Source: Neoaquamicrobium microcysteis
GTDB lineage: Bacteria > Pseudomonadota > Alphaproteobacteria > Rhizobiales > Rhizobiaceae
Direction: 5' to 3'
Length of the DNA stretch: 64,000 nucleotides
Assembly: GCF_008180155.1 (NCBI RefSeq)
Contig: NZ_VSZS01000068.1
Coordinates: 434,001-498,000, forward strand
Positions within the stretch are counted from its first letter, which is position 1, and the number at the start of each line of letters is the position of its first letter. Positions 39,093-49,084 of this stretch are shown piece after piece. A program made the translations under genes and the position numbers. Below the pieces are notes generated by a model. It was given only the letters and a program-made list of their open reading frames with translations, did not search any database and was not told the DNA's origin.

Positions 39093-41107
39093 CGTCGCCG
39101 GCCCCTTCTTCCGACGCCCTGTTCCTCGGCATCGACACGGGCGGCACCTACACCGATGCCGTGCTGTGGGCGGAAGCGGCCGGCGTCGTCGCCAAGGCGA
39201 AGGCGCTGACGACCCGCCACGACCTCGCCGTGGGCATTTCGGGCGCTGTCGATGCGGTGCTCGCCCGGGCGGGCGTCCCGCCTTCTGCCGTGCGGCTCGT
39301 CTCGATGTCGACCACGCTCGCCACCAACGCGCTGGTGGAGGGTCAGGGCGGGCGTGTGGCGCTGGTGATGGTCGGCTTCGGCGAGGACGATCTCGACCGC
39401 GCCGGCCTGCGTTCCGCGCTGGGCTCCGACCCTGTCGTCTTCGTGCCCGGCGGTCATGATGTCCACGGCAACGCGGCAGCGCTTATACTCGACGCTTTGG
39501 AAGACGCCCTGCCCTCGCTGGCCGCTTCCGTTTCGGGGTTCGCCGTCTGTGCCTATTTCGCGGTGCGCAACCCGGCGCATGAGCTTTCTGCGGCCGGCCT
39601 CATCCGCGAGCGCACGGGCCTGCCGGTCACGGCCAGCCACGAGCTTTCGGCCAAGCTGGGCGGGCCGCGCCGTGCGCTCACCACGCTGCTCAACGCGCGG
39701 CTCATCTCGATGATCGACCGGCTGGTGGCGGCGACGGAAGGCTTTCTTGCCGCGCGCGGCATCGCCGCGCCGCTGATGGTGGTGCGCGGCGACGGCGCGC
39801 TGGTCTCGGCCGCCTTCGCCCGCCAGCGGCCCATCGAAACCATCCTGTCCGGACCGGCCGCCAGCCTCGTCGGCGCGCGGCACATGACCGGGCTCGACAA
39901 TGCCATGGTGTCCGACATCGGCGGCACCACCACCGACGTCGCCGTGCTCGATGGCGGCCGCCCGCGCCTCGATCCGGAGGGCGCGACCGTCGGCGGCTAC
40001 CGCACCATGGTGGAGGCGGTCGCCATGCGCACCTTCGGGCTGGGCGGCGATTCGGAAGTCGGGCTCGAGGATGGCGGCCTGCGCCCGCACATCGTGCTCG
40101 GCCCGCGCCGGCTGGTGCCTCTGGCGCTGGCCGCCCACGCGCACGGCGAAGCGGTCACGGCCGAACTGGAGCGTCAATTGCGCACGCCCAACCCCGGCCG
40201 GCTCGACGGGCGCCTGGCCCTGCGCACCGGCGTGCCGGAAAAGCTGGCGGCCGGACTTTCGGGGGCCGAACAGAAGCTCTACGACGCCATCGGCGCGGTG
40301 CCCCTGCCGCTCGACCGGCTGCTTTCGTCCACCGCGCAGGCGGCGACGCTCAACCGGCTGGTGACGCGCGGGCTGATCCAGATCTGCGGCTTCACCCCAT
40401 CGGATGCAGCCCATGTGCTAGCGCGTCAGGACAACTGGGATGCGGCTGCCGCCCGGCTCGGTGCAGCGCTCTTCGCCCGCCGTCGCGATGGGCGCGGCAA
40501 CCCGATCGAGCCGGACGCCGAGGCGATCTCGGCGCGTGTGCTGCGTGCTCTGACAAGGCGGTCTGCCGAAGTGATCCTCGAGACCGCGTTTGCCGAGGAC
40601 GGGCTGGAAGGGGCCGAGACGGTGGCGCACGCGCTGGTGCAGCGTGCGGTGGATGCGCGGCACGGCATCGCGAAGCTCACCGTAGCGCTCGACCGGCCGG
40701 TGATCGGGCTGGGTGCATCCGCCCCGCTGCACTACGCGGGGCTGGGCGAGCTGGTGGGCAACCGCTGCATCGTGCCGGTCGACACCGATGTCGCCAATGC
40801 GCTGGGCGCGGTTGTCGGCCAGGTGCGGGTGGCCGTCGAGGCGCAGGTGAGCCAGCCGCAGGAAGGCCGGTTCAGGGTGTCGTCACCGGAAGGCGTCCGC
40901 GATTTCCGCAGCGAGGGCGAAGCGCTGGACGAGGCCGACCGCGTGGCGCGCGCCGCGGTTGCCGCCCGCGTTGCCGAGGCGGGCGCGGCGGATGCCGAGA
41001 TATCGGTCACCCGCGATGTGCGGGCCGCCACCGTGGAAGGGCAGCGTTCCTTCATCGAGGCGTTCGTGACCGCGACGGCGGCGGGCCGGCCGCGCATCGC
41101 GGGGTGA
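39089..41107 (+). CDS. Hydantoinase/oxoprolinase family protein (HyuA-type)
   Basis: A 672-residue ATP-dependent ring-opening enzyme or relative. An ASKHA-fold N-terminal motif (GIDTGGTYTDAV), the middle phosphate-binding SDIGGTTTDVAVLDGG and a C-terminal GLGASAPLHYAGLGE are visible. The start is GTG 39089, overlapping the lipoprotein stop; ATG 39074 is possible. No HyuB partner is adjacent, so the substrate (hydantoin, oxoproline, acetone-carboxylase-like or other) is undetermined. Confidence 0.85.
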   Translation: MTSPAPSSDALFLGIDTGGTYTDAVLWAEAAGVVAKAKALTTRHDLAVGISGAVDAVLARAGVPPSAVRLVSMSTTLATNALVEGQGGRVALVMVGFGEDDLDRAGLRSALGSDPVVFVPGGHDVHGNAAALILDALEDALPSLAASVSGFAVCAYFAVRNPAHELSAAGLIRERTGLPVTASHELSAKLGGPRRALTTLLNARLISMIDRLVAATEGFLAARGIAAPLMVVRGDGALVSAAFARQRPIETILSGPAASLVGARHMTGLDNAMVSDIGGTTTDVAVLDGGRPRLDPEGATVGGYRTMVEAVAMRTFGLGGDSEVGLEDGGLRPHIVLGPRRLVPLALAAHAHGEAVTAELERQLRTPNPGRLDGRLALRTGVPEKLAAGLSGAEQKLYDAIGAVPLPLDRLLSSTAQAATLNRLVTRGLIQICGFTPSDAAHVLARQDNWDAAAARLGAALFARRRDGRGNPIEPDAEAISARVLRALTRRSAEVILETAFAEDGLEGAETVAHALVQRAVDARHGIAKLTVALDRPVIGLGASAPLHYAGLGELVGNRCIVPVDTDVANALGAVVGQVRVAVEAQVSQPQEGRFRVSSPEGVRDFRSEGEALDEADRVARAAVAARVAEAGAADAEISVTRDVRAATVEGQRSFIEAFVTATAAGRPRIAG

Positions 41108-41148
41108 TGCCGGTGGGCCGCCTGGGGCTCCACCGGCAACCGGGCGCG

Positions 41149-42630
41149 TCAGGCGCGCGCCGGGGAGACCGAGCCTTCGTCGGCCACAGGGTTCTGCGCG
41201 GAAGCCAGGTGGGCATGCGGCCACGCCGTGTGGTCGAGGTCCAGATCGGCGAACCTCTTCGGGTCGAAGACCGGGCGCGCGATGCCGGCCTTCAGCTGCG
41301 CGCGAAAGTCGTTGAGGATGCGCAGCGCGACCGGGAAGAGCATCATGATGGCCATGAGGTTGACCAGCGCCAGTATGCCCATCAGCGGGTCGGAGAAGAA
41401 GAACACCGCCGTTGCTCCGGGCGCGGTCGCGCCGAGGAACACGATGCCGACGATCGCCAGCCGCAGGATATGCAGCGCCGTCGGCTGGCTGGTCATCACC
41501 CCAAGCGCCGTCTCGCCCAGATAGTAGTTGTAGATGATCGAGCTGAAGGCAAACAGCAGGATCGCGAAGGTGAGGAAGTATTGGGCCCATCCGCCGACAT
41601 GGCTCACCAGAGACTGCTGCGTCAGCACCACGCCGTCGATGCCTTCCGCTCCCGGCTGGTAGACCGGGCTCAGCAGGATGATGAAGGCCGTGCACGAGCA
41701 GATGATGATCGTGTCGATGAAAACGGAGAAGGATTGCGTGATGCCCTGGCTGATGGGATGGCGCACATCGGCAGTGGCGGCGACGTTGGGGGCGGAGCCG
41801 AGACCGGCCTCGTTGGAGAAAAGGCCGCGGCGCAGGCCCTGAGCCAACGCGGCGCCCACTCCGCCGCTGACGGCCTCTTCAAACCCGAATGCGTTGGCGA
41901 CGATGGTCCAGATCACGCCCGGCAGCTCGGTGATGTTGAGCACGATGATGAGCAGCGCCATCGCCATGTAGCCCAGCGCCATGATGGGGATGATGACGTC
42001 GGCCACCTTGGCGATGCGCCTGATGCCGCCATAGACGATGAAGCCGGTGATGACGGCGAGGAAGATGCCCGTCCACACGCGCTCGATGCCGAGGCTGTCA
42101 TGGGCGGCGCCGGCGAAGGTGTTGCCCTGGAACGCGTTGAAGCCGAAGGAGAAGGCAGCCATCAGGCACAGCGCATAGATGATCGCCAGCCAGCGATACT
42201 GCGCGCCGAGACCGTGGATGATGTAGCTGGCGGGGCCGCCGCGATAGGTGCCATCGCCGACGGAGCGCTTGTAGAGCTGCGCCAGCGACGACTCGACGAG
42301 GCTCGTCGCCATGCCGACCAGCGCGATCGCCCACATCCAGAACACCGCGCCCGGCCCGCCCAGCGTTATCGCGACCGCGACGCCGGCGATGTTGCCGCCG
42401 CCGACGCGGCCGCCGACCGAAACCAGCAGCGCCTCGCGCGCGCTGATCGCATTGGGGTCGCCGCTCTGGTTCTTCGACGAAAGCACCCGGAACATCCGGG
42501 TGAAATACTCGAACTGGACGAAGCCGCTCATGGTGGTGATGAAGACGCCGAAGATCACCAGTATCGGGATGAGCGACCAGCCCCATGTCAGGTCTTCGAT
42601 AAGCGAAAAGAAGCTAGTGACGAGTTCCAT
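41149..42630 (-). CDS. Alanine/glycine:cation symporter (AGCS family)
   Basis: A 493-residue sodium-coupled amino acid transporter. The AGCS features are GGRVGGGNIAGVAVAITLGGPGAVFWMW near residues 73-100, YRGGPASYI, and GLRRGLFSNEAGLGSAPNVAATA near residue 270. It has about eleven membrane helices and a hydrophilic C-terminal tail. It is convergent with the hydantoinase-family gene (41 bases between stops). It probably takes up alanine or glycine. Confidence 0.93.
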   Translation of the reverse strand: MELVTSFFSLIEDLTWGWSLIPILVIFGVFITTMSGFVQFEYFTRMFRVLSSKNQSGDPNAISAREALLVSVGGRVGGGNIAGVAVAITLGGPGAVFWMWAIALVGMATSLVESSLAQLYKRSVGDGTYRGGPASYIIHGLGAQYRWLAIIYALCLMAAFSFGFNAFQGNTFAGAAHDSLGIERVWTGIFLAVITGFIVYGGIRRIAKVADVIIPIMALGYMAMALLIIVLNITELPGVIWTIVANAFGFEEAVSGGVGAALAQGLRRGLFSNEAGLGSAPNVAATADVRHPISQGITQSFSVFIDTIIICSCTAFIILLSPVYQPGAEGIDGVVLTQQSLVSHVGGWAQYFLTFAILLFAFSSIIYNYYLGETALGVMTSQPTALHILRLAIVGIVFLGATAPGATAVFFFSDPLMGILALVNLMAIMMLFPVALRILNDFRAQLKAGIARPVFDPKRFADLDLDHTAWPHAHLASAQNPVADEGSVSPARA

Positions 42631-42893
42631 TTTCCTGTCCCTCTCCTGTACGCAAGGCTACTGCCTCGCCGCCGGCCGAACATCACCCCGTCGCGGACGC
42701 GCCCCGCCCGATGCGCCGATATGCGACTATCCACCCGATGCAACCGGCTTACAACCGCAGAATGCCGTCGTGGAGGCCCGGCACACGCGGCGTCCACGGC
42801 CTTCGCACAAGGATTAATTGACCCGGCGCGCCCGTCATGGTGAAAGCGACCGACAACCCGCCAGCCCTTTTCTGCAGCACCGGAGAAACATCG

Positions 42894-45071
42894 ATGACGG
42901 ACCACATAGAGACCCATGGCCTCAAGGTCGCGCCGGCCCTTCGCCGGTTCATCGACGACGAGGCGCTGGCCGGCACCGGCGTCGAGGCAGAGGCGTTCTG
43001 GTCCGGGCTGTCGAAGCTGGCGCATGAGCTTGCGCCGAAGAACCGGGCGCTGCTGGCCAAGCGCGACGACATGCAGGCGAAGATCGACGCGTGGCATCGC
43101 GAGAACGGCGCGCCCTCGGACATGGAGGTCTACGAGGCGTTCCTGCGCGAGATCGGCTATCTGCTTCCGGAAGGGCCCGCCTTCTCCGTCTCGACAGAAA
43201 ACGTCGATCCAGAGATCGCGCAGATCGCGGGGCCTCAGCTTGTCGTGCCGGTGATGAACGCGCGCTACGCGCTGAACGCGGCCAACGCCCGCTGGGGCTC
43301 TCTCTACGATGCGCTCTACGGCACCGACGCCATTCCCGAAACCGATGGCGCGGAAAAGGGCAAGGGCTACAACCCTGCGCGCGGCGAAAAGGTGATCGCG
43401 TGGGCGCGCAACTTTCTCGACCGCAGCGCGCCGCTCGACGGCGCAAGCTGGACTGATGCGAAGTCCTTCGTCGTTGCCGAAGGCCGCCTCGTCGTCACGC
43501 TGCTCGACGGCAAGATGACCGGGCTGACGGACGGCGCGCAGTTTGCCGGCTATCTCGGCGATGCGGCAGCACCCACCCAGTTCCTGCTCAAGCGAAACGG
43601 CCTGCATGCCGAGGTGCTGATCGACGCCACCTCCGACATCGGCAAGAACGATCCCGCCCATATCTCCGACGTGTGGCTTGAATCGGCGCTGACCACGATC
43701 ATGGACTGCGAGGATTCCGTCGCCGCCGTCGATGCGGAGGACAAGGTGGTCGTCTACCGCAACTGGCTGGGCCTGATGAAGGGAGACCTCACCGAGGAAG
43801 TTTCCAAGGGCGGCAAGAGCTTCACCCGCAAGCTCAACCCGGACCTCGACTATACCGCCCCGGACGGCTCGACCTTCGTTGCCAAGTGCCGCTCGCTGAT
43901 GCTGGTGCGCAATGTCGGCCACCTGATGACCAATCCGGCGATCCTGCTGGATGACGGTTCGGAAATTCCCGAAGGCATCATGGACGCCGCGATCACGGCG
44001 CTCATCGCCCTTCACGACATCGGACCGAACGGCCGCCGTGCCAATTCGCGCGAAGGCTCGATGTATGTCGTGAAGCCCAAGATGCACGGGCCGGAGGAAG
44101 TGGCCTTCGCGGTCGAGCTGTTCTCGCGCGTCGAGGCGATGCTGGGCATGGCGCCCAACACCATGAAGATGGGCATCATGGACGAGGAGCGCCGCACGAC
44201 GGTCAACCTCAAGGAATGCATCCGCGCGGCCTCCTCGCGCGTCGTCTTCATCAACACCGGCTTTCTCGACCGCACCGGCGACGAAATCCATACCTCGATG
44301 GAAGCCGGCCCGATGATCCGCAAGGGCGACATGAAGCAGGCGGCGTGGATTGCCGCCTACGAAGCATGGAACGTCGATATCGGGCTGGAATGCGGGCTTG
44401 CCGGCCACGCGCAGATCGGCAAGGGCATGTGGGCCATGCCGGACTTGATGGCCGCGATGCTGGAGCAAAAGATCGGGCATCCCAAGGCGGGAGCAAACAC
44501 GGCATGGGTGCCCTCGCCCACCGCCGCCACCCTGCACGCCACGCACTATCACACGGTCGATGTTCATGCTGTGCAGGAGCAGTTGAAGACGCGTAGCCGC
44601 GCCAGGCTGTCCGACATTCTTTCCGTGCCGGTCGCAACCCGCCCCAACTGGAGCGCTCAGGACATCCAGCGCGAACTGGACAACAACGCGCAGGGCATTC
44701 TCGGCTATGTGGTGCGCTGGGTCGATCAGGGCGTCGGCTGCTCGAAGGTGCCGGACATCAACGATGTCGGACTGATGGAGGATCGCGCCACGCTGCGCAT
44801 CTCGGCACAGCACATGGCCAACTGGCTGCACCACGGCGTCTGCTCGCGCGATCAGGTGATGGAGACGATGAAGCGCATGGCCACCATCGTCGATCGCCAG
44901 AACGCCGGCGACCCGCTCTACCGGCCGATGGCGCCCGACTTCGACAACTCCATCGCCTTCCTCGCCGCCCTCGATCTGGTCTTCAAGGGCCGCGAGCAGC
45001 CGAACGGCTATACCGAGCCGGTGCTTCACGCCCGCCGACTGGAGCTGAAAGCCAGCGGCAAGGCTGCCTGA
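42894..45071 (+). CDS. glcB: Malate synthase G
   Basis: A 725-residue single-chain enzyme that condenses glyoxylate with acetyl-CoA to malate. Length matches isoform G. Diagnostic stretches are [66 protein letters not shown] and [19 protein letters not shown] 42894 has GGAGA seven bases upstream; an in-frame ATG at 42837 is rejected. No glycolate oxidase or isocitrate lyase gene is adjacent. Confidence 0.96.
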   Translation: MTDHIETHGLKVAPALRRFIDDEALAGTGVEAEAFWSGLSKLAHELAPKNRALLAKRDDMQAKIDAWHRENGAPSDMEVYEAFLREIGYLLPEGPAFSVSTENVDPEIAQIAGPQLVVPVMNARYALNAANARWGSLYDALYGTDAIPETDGAEKGKGYNPARGEKVIAWARNFLDRSAPLDGASWTDAKSFVVAEGRLVVTLLDGKMTGLTDGAQFAGYLGDAAAPTQFLLKRNGLHAEVLIDATSDIGKNDPAHISDVWLESALTTIMDCEDSVAAVDAEDKVVVYRNWLGLMKGDLTEEVSKGGKSFTRKLNPDLDYTAPDGSTFVAKCRSLMLVRNVGHLMTNPAILLDDGSEIPEGIMDAAITALIALHDIGPNGRRANSREGSMYVVKPKMHGPEEVAFAVELFSRVEAMLGMAPNTMKMGIMDEERRTTVNLKECIRAASSRVVFINTGFLDRTGDEIHTSMEAGPMIRKGDMKQAAWIAAYEAWNVDIGLECGLAGHAQIGKGMWAMPDLMAAMLEQKIGHPKAGANTAWVPSPTAATLHATHYHTVDVHAVQEQLKTRSRARLSDILSVPVATRPNWSAQDIQRELDNNAQGILGYVVRWVDQGVGCSKVPDINDVGLMEDRATLRISAQHMANWLHHGVCSRDQVMETMKRMATIVDRQNAGDPLYRPMAPDFDNSIAFLAALDLVFKGREQPNGYTEPVLHARRLELKASGKAA

Positions 45072-45089
45072 GACGAGGCCCGGCACGCC

Positions 45090-45734
45090 GTGCGCATCCT
45101 CGCCCTGGACACCGCAGCGAACCTTTGCGCCGCGTGCGTTTTCGACGATGCAGGCGGGGAGCTGGGACGCGCGGTGCTCGATCTCGGCAAGGGCCATGCC
45201 GAGCATCTGATGGGCGTCATCGAGGCCGCGCTGGAGCGGGCGGGCTGTGCCTATGCGGATATCGGCGCGATCGCGGTTTCCATCGGGCCGGGCTCGTTCA
45301 CCGGGGTTCGCGTCGGCGTTGCGACGGCACGCGGGCTGGCGCTGGCGCTCGGCGTGCCGGCCATCGGCATCACGACGCTGGAGGCCATGGCGACGCAGGC
45401 GCGAGACGGCCAGCCGGGCCGGGCCACGCTTGCCCGGATCGAGGCCGGCAGGGGACAGGCCTATGTCGCGGCGTATGCCGCCGACGGCAGGCCGACGCTC
45501 GAACCTGCGGCGTTGAGCATCGAGGACGCCGGCAGACTGGTGGCGGACGCCGGGCCTGATACGATCATTGCCGAAGGGCAGACGGCCGACATCGCGGTCT
45601 ATGCAAGGCTGGCCGCGCAGAAGCTCGCCGCCGCCCCCGGCATCGTCGCCACGAAGCCGAAGCCGCTCTACCTTCGCGACGCCGACGCCAGGCCGCAGGA
45701 GGCTTTCGCCCTGCCGCGAAAGGAGGGCGCATGA
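45090..45734 (+). CDS. tsaB: tRNA threonylcarbamoyladenosine biosynthesis protein TsaB
   Basis: A 214-residue scaffold for TsaD in t6A37 formation. It begins with ILALDTAANLCAACVFD, then has GKGHAEHLMGVIEAAL and ISIGPGSFTGVRVGVATARGLALAL, all typical of the YeaZ branch of the ASKHA fold. The start is GTG 45090. It overlaps rimI by four bases (ATGA), the usual tsaB-rimI operon. Confidence 0.93.
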   Translation: MRILALDTAANLCAACVFDDAGGELGRAVLDLGKGHAEHLMGVIEAALERAGCAYADIGAIAVSIGPGSFTGVRVGVATARGLALALGVPAIGITTLEAMATQARDGQPGRATLARIEAGRGQAYVAAYAADGRPTLEPAALSIEDAGRLVADAGPDTIIAEGQTADIAVYARLAAQKLAAAPGIVATKPKPLYLRDADARPQEAFALPRKEGA

Positions 45735-46222
45735 AGCTGCCCTTCTTCGCCGGCCCGATCGAGTTCGTGCTCGAGCCGCTTTCGGCGGACGATGCCAGCC
45801 AGTTGCCCGACCTTCATGCAGAAGACTTCCAGCGCCCCTGGGCTGAACACGAGTTCGCCTCGCTGCTGGACCAGCCGCCGGTGTTCGGCTTCGCCGCATG
45901 GCGCGTCGGCAACCGCAAGGCCGGGCCGGCCGGCTTCGTGCTGGCGCGGCTGGCGGCCGGCGAAGGCGAAATCCTGACGATCGCCGTCGCGCGCGCCTAC
46001 CGTCGTCTCGGGCTCGGCCGCGACCTGATGGAGGCGGTGCTGCGCGAGCTGCATGCCGAACGCGCCGAGGCGCTGTTCCTCGAGGTGGACGAGAACAACA
46101 GGGCGGCCATCGCGCTCTATCGGCGCCTCGGCTTTCGCGAGGTTGCCCGGCGGCCCGCATACTATGCGCATGAGGACGGACCGAAGAGCGCCGCGCTTGT
46201 CATGCGGCGCGATCTTCGCTAG
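45731..46222 (+). CDS. rimI: Ribosomal-protein-alanine acetyltransferase RimI-like
   Basis: A 163-residue GNAT enzyme. The acetyl-CoA loop is YRRLGLGRDLMEAV, followed by ALFLEVDENNRAAIALYRRLGF, the motif of RimI-type protein N-terminal acetyltransferases. RimI acetylates the N-terminus of ribosomal protein S18 and perhaps others. Overlap with tsaB supports the name. Confidence 0.9.
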   Translation: MKLPFFAGPIEFVLEPLSADDASQLPDLHAEDFQRPWAEHEFASLLDQPPVFGFAAWRVGNRKAGPAGFVLARLAAGEGEILTIAVARAYRRLGLGRDLMEAVLRELHAERAEALFLEVDENNRAAIALYRRLGFREVARRPAYYAHEDGPKSAALVMRRDLR

Positions 46223-46252
46223 CCGCAATGCCATGAGGGGATTTCGGGGGAC

Positions 46253-47044
46253 ATGGTAGGAACGATCCGGCTGACGCTGGCGCTCCTGATCGCGGCGGTG
46301 GCGACGCCGTCTCTGGCGCTCTATCAGGTGGTCGCGATGCGGACCGGCCTGCTCGACGAACGCCCCGCGCCCCGGGCATGGCACAGGCTGGTGACGAAGC
46401 TGCTCGGCTTCCGCATCCAAGTGCGCGGCAAGCCGGCCGCCGACCGACCTCTGCTGATCGTTTCCAACCATGTCTCGTGGACCGACATCATGGTGATCGG
46501 TTCGCTGGCCGACGTGCACTTCATCGCCAAGTCGGAACTCGGCGGCTGGCCGATCATGGGCAAGCTGTCGCGGCTGCAGCGCACCGTGTTCGTCGAGCGC
46601 GAGCGCAGGCGCAAGTCTGGCCAACAGGCCGGCGAGATCGCCCAGCGGCTCGGCAAGGGCGACCCGATGGTGCTGTTCGCCGAAGGCAGCACCTCCGACG
46701 GCAACCTGCTGCTGCCGTTCAAGTCCACCCTGTTTGCCGCCGCCCACATGGCGCTTGAAGCCAATGGCGGCGAGCCGGTGACGATCCAGCCGGTCGCCAT
46801 CGTATACACACGCCTGCAGGGCATGCCGATGGGCCGGCAGCATCGCGGCCATGCGGCGTGGATAGGCGACCGGGTGCTGCTGCCGCATATCCGCGAGCTT
46901 CTGTCGGAAGGCGCGGTCGACCTCGAGGTGCATTTCGGCGAGCCGGTGGAGTTCGCAGCCGGCAGCAGCCGCAAGGAGGTGGCGCGCGAGGTGGAGGCGC
47001 GCGTGCGGTCCATGATGGCGGCCGCGCTGCGCAACCCGATCTAG
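46253..47044 (+). CDS. plsC: 1-acyl-sn-glycerol-3-phosphate acyltransferase family protein
   Basis: A 263-residue membrane-associated acyltransferase. One N-terminal membrane helix is followed by the catalytic NHVSWTD (HX4D), the FVERER substrate-binding arginine block, FAEGSTSDGN (the EGT-like block) and the final Pro-rich QPVAIVYTR. It makes phosphatidic acid or, in some rhizobia, ornithine lipids. It lies 30 bases after rimI on the same strand. In related genomes as I recall them miaB follows; here the pilin gene does. Confidence 0.88.
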   Translation: MVGTIRLTLALLIAAVATPSLALYQVVAMRTGLLDERPAPRAWHRLVTKLLGFRIQVRGKPAADRPLLIVSNHVSWTDIMVIGSLADVHFIAKSELGGWPIMGKLSRLQRTVFVERERRRKSGQQAGEIAQRLGKGDPMVLFAEGSTSDGNLLLPFKSTLFAAAHMALEANGGEPVTIQPVAIVYTRLQGMPMGRQHRGHAAWIGDRVLLPHIRELLSEGAVDLEVHFGEPVEFAAGSSRKEVAREVEARVRSMMAAALRNPI

Positions 47045-47061
47045 AACCTGGCGCAGTCGCG

Positions 47062-47091
47062 AAAACAAAGCAACGGGACAAAAACAAAGCA
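47062..47091. repeat. Direct repeat of an A-rich 11-mer upstream of flp
   Basis: AAAACAAAGCA occurs at 47062-47072 and again at 47081-47091. It lies in a notably AT-rich stretch just upstream of the CtrA-like box, and could favour DNA bending or binding of an additional factor. Confidence 0.35.
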
Positions 47092-47110
47092 GAAAAGACA
47101 ATTGTTTTTA

Positions 47111-47126
47111 TTAATCGCCGGTTAAC
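47111..47126 (+). promoter_or_regulatory. CtrA box upstream of the pilin gene (perfect match)
   Basis: TTAA-TCGCCGG-TTAAC matches the full CtrA consensus TTAA-N7-TTAAC. It lies 149 bases before the flp start. In Caulobacter the pilin gene is a known CtrA target; function here is inferred. Confidence 0.7.
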
Positions 47127-47274
47127 CAGATCGCGTACTGCGGCTCCTAAAGAATTCGGTAACGCTGTTCCTTAAGCCGATCGAAAGAGCTTCCCGATAG
47201 TGTGCCAGCATCCGATCGACACAGCAGAAACGTTGACGGAAGTGCTGTAAACACATGGAGTAAGGAGCTCTATC

Positions 47275-47460
47275 ATGTCCAAGATCGTTGCACGTTTTGT
47301 GAAGGACGAATCCGGCGCGACCGCCATCGAATACGGTCTGATCGCCGCCCTGATCGCACTTGCCATCGTCGCCGGCGCCGGCGCCCTCGGCAATGCGCTC
47401 GACAACCAGTTCACCTTCCTGTCGACGAAGCTGAGCGAGAGCCAGACGACCACGCCGTAA
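47275..47460 (+). CDS. flp: Flp/Fap-type pilin
   Basis: A 61-residue type IVb pilin precursor. The leader MSKIVARFVKDESG ends at the prepilin cleavage point, followed by ATAIEYGLIAALIALAIVAGAG, with the Glu-Tyr pair invariant in Flp pilins. A strong AAGGAG ribosome site and a dedicated terminator just after the gene indicate high separate expression. CpaA, encoded next, should process it. Confidence 0.95.
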   Translation: MSKIVARFVKDESGATAIEYGLIAALIALAIVAGAGALGNALDNQFTFLSTKLSESQTTTP

Positions 47461-47482
47461 CCTGCATCGCATAGTTCAAGAG

Positions 47483-47511
47483 AATGGCCGCCCCAACGGG
47501 CGGCCATTTTC
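47483..47511 (+). terminator. Rho-independent terminator of flp
   Basis: A perfect 11-base stem (47483-47493 with 47498-47508) with a four-base CAAC loop is followed by T residues. It lies 23 bases after the pilin stop and should limit read-through into cpaA. Confidence 0.88.
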
Positions 47512-47598
47512 GTTTGTATTCGAGGCCGACGCTTCACCAAAGTTTAAGCGCGGCCGGCATAGACTATACGTACGGTCGTTCGTCCCGATGGTGCACCA

Positions 47599-48120
47599 AT
47601 GCTTGAAGCGCTGATCTTCGTCGTCTTTCCATTCTGCATGCTGTTTGCGGCCGTCTCCGACATGCTGTCCATGACGATCGCCAACCGGGTTTCGCTCATC
47701 CTGATCGCAACCTTCGCGGTCGTCGCCCCGCTGACGGGCATGGACTGGGCGACCTATGGCTGGCACTTCGCAGCGGCCGGGCTGGTGCTGTGCGTGACCT
47801 TCGCCATGTTCGCGATGGGCGGCATGGGCGGCGGTGACGCGAAGCTGCTGGCCGCCACCGCACTATGGATGGGTTTCTCGGTCGAGCTGGTCGCCTATCT
47901 CGTCTACGCCGCCATCATCGGCGGGCTGCTGACGATAGCGCTCGTCTTCTATCGCGGGTCAAACATAGCGACGCTGACGGGCACCAACCTGTTCCTGCGC
48001 AACTTCGCCAACGAGAAGGCCGGCGTGCCTTACGGCGTGGCACTGGGCATCAGCGGGTTGCTCGTCTATCCCGCCACCGCGCCGATGCAGTGGGCGCTTG
48101 CACGTCTAGTCGCGATCTAG
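47599..48120 (+). CDS. cpaA: Prepilin peptidase CpaA/TadV
   Basis: A 173-residue membrane aspartyl protease (A24 family, short form without methylase domain). The two active-site aspartates lie in SDMLSMTIANRVS near the N-terminus and in GGMGGGDAKLLAA (GxGD motif). Five to six membrane helices are predicted. It removes the leader from Flp pilin and the TadE-like minor pilins. Confidence 0.93.
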   Translation: MLEALIFVVFPFCMLFAAVSDMLSMTIANRVSLILIATFAVVAPLTGMDWATYGWHFAAAGLVLCVTFAMFAMGGMGGGDAKLLAATALWMGFSVELVAYLVYAAIIGGLLTIALVFYRGSNIATLTGTNLFLRNFANEKAGVPYGVALGISGLLVYPATAPMQWALARLVAI

Positions 48121-48197
48121 ACCGAGATGAAGTCTAGTTGTGCGGCAGCAAACAGCCTTGCATAAACTTTAGATTAATCACGATTGTAAGCGCTCTA

Positions 48198-48212
48198 TTA
48201 ACCCTAATTTGA
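48198..48212 (+). promoter_or_regulatory. CtrA-like box upstream of cpaB
   Basis: TTAA-CCCTAAT-TTGA, one mismatch from TTAA-N7-TTAA, lies 60 bases before the cpaB start. It begins with the same TTAACCCT half found before tadD and the 60.4 kb gene. Confidence 0.5.
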
Positions 48213-48271
48213 CGATTGGGGCCGCAAAGTCCGGCTCGGCTTGTGGTTTGCCGGGGACGAGGTGCGGACGA

Positions 48272-49084
48272 ATGGCTCCATCGCGCGTAATAATTCTGGG
48301 CGTTGCCGTCGTGACGGCGATAGGCGCCGGCTATGTGGCCAAGAACATGGCGACACCGCCGCCTCCCGTGGTCATCAACAACGCGCCCAGCCAGCCCGCG
48401 ATAAGGCTGACCGAAGTGCTGGTGCTGCAGGGCGACGTGGCCATGGGCACGACGATCGGCGACCAGCTTTCCTGGCAGTCCTGGCCATCGTCGGGCATCA
48501 CCGAGAATTTCATCACGCGCGAAGCCGAGCCCCAGGCGCTCGAAGAGCTGAAGGGCGCCATCGCGCGCGTTCCGATCTATGAAGGCGAGCCGCTGCGCCG
48601 CTCCAAGCTCATCGGCGAAGGCCAGAGCTTCATGTCGTCGATCCTGCCCTCGGGCAAGCGGGCGGTGGCCACGCAGATCGCGGCCGACACGTCGGCCGGC
48701 GGCTTCATCCTGCCGAACGACTATGTCGACGTCATCATGACGCGCCGGAACACCAACGAGGGCGCGGGCGACGGATACATCACGGAAACCATCCTCAAGA
48801 ACATCCGCGTGCTCGCCATCGACCAGGCGATCCAGGAGGACGAGGAAGGACGGCGCGTTCGCGTGGGCGACACCGCCACGCTTGAGCTGACGCCGCAACA
48901 GGCGGAAATCATCACCGTTGCCCGCCAAATGGCCGACCGGCTGACGCTGGCGCTGCGCGCGGTGGTCGACACGCAGGAAGTGATCGAGGACGAGGCGGAT
49001 TACCTCGTTTCGGGCCAGGGAAGGCGCGGAACCGTGCGGGTGATCCGGTCGGGAGAAGTGACCGAGATGGGGGCACGTCAATGA
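48272..49084 (+). CDS. cpaB: Pilus assembly protein CpaB/RcpC
   Basis: A 270-residue periplasmic protein anchored by an N-terminal helix (RVIILGVAVVTAIGAGYVA). A SAF-type domain follows (residues about 50-120, including the GTTIGDQLSW region and PIYEGEPLRRSKLI), then the RcpC domain (DTSAGGFILPNDYVDVIMTRR). ATG 48272 is chosen; TTG 48209 further upstream falls in the CtrA-like box. It assists secretin assembly. It overlaps cpaC by four bases. Confidence 0.93.
   Translation: MAPSRVIILGVAVVTAIGAGYVAKNMATPPPPVVINNAPSQPAIRLTEVLVLQGDVAMGTTIGDQLSWQSWPSSGITENFITREAEPQALEELKGAIARVPIYEGEPLRRSKLIGEGQSFMSSILPSGKRAVATQIAADTSAGGFILPNDYVDVIMTRRNTNEGAGDGYITETILKNIRVLAIDQAIQEDEEGRRVRVGDTATLELTPQQAEIITVARQMADRLTLALRAVVDTQEVIEDEADYLVSGQGRRGTVRVIRSGEVTEMGARQ

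Noticed and set aside
42588-46160. A 1190-codon open frame on the minus strand
   Set aside because: It runs antisense to malate synthase G, tsaB and part of rimI. It is a by-product of high-GC codon use, with His/Arg/Asp-rich low-quality sequence and no domain.
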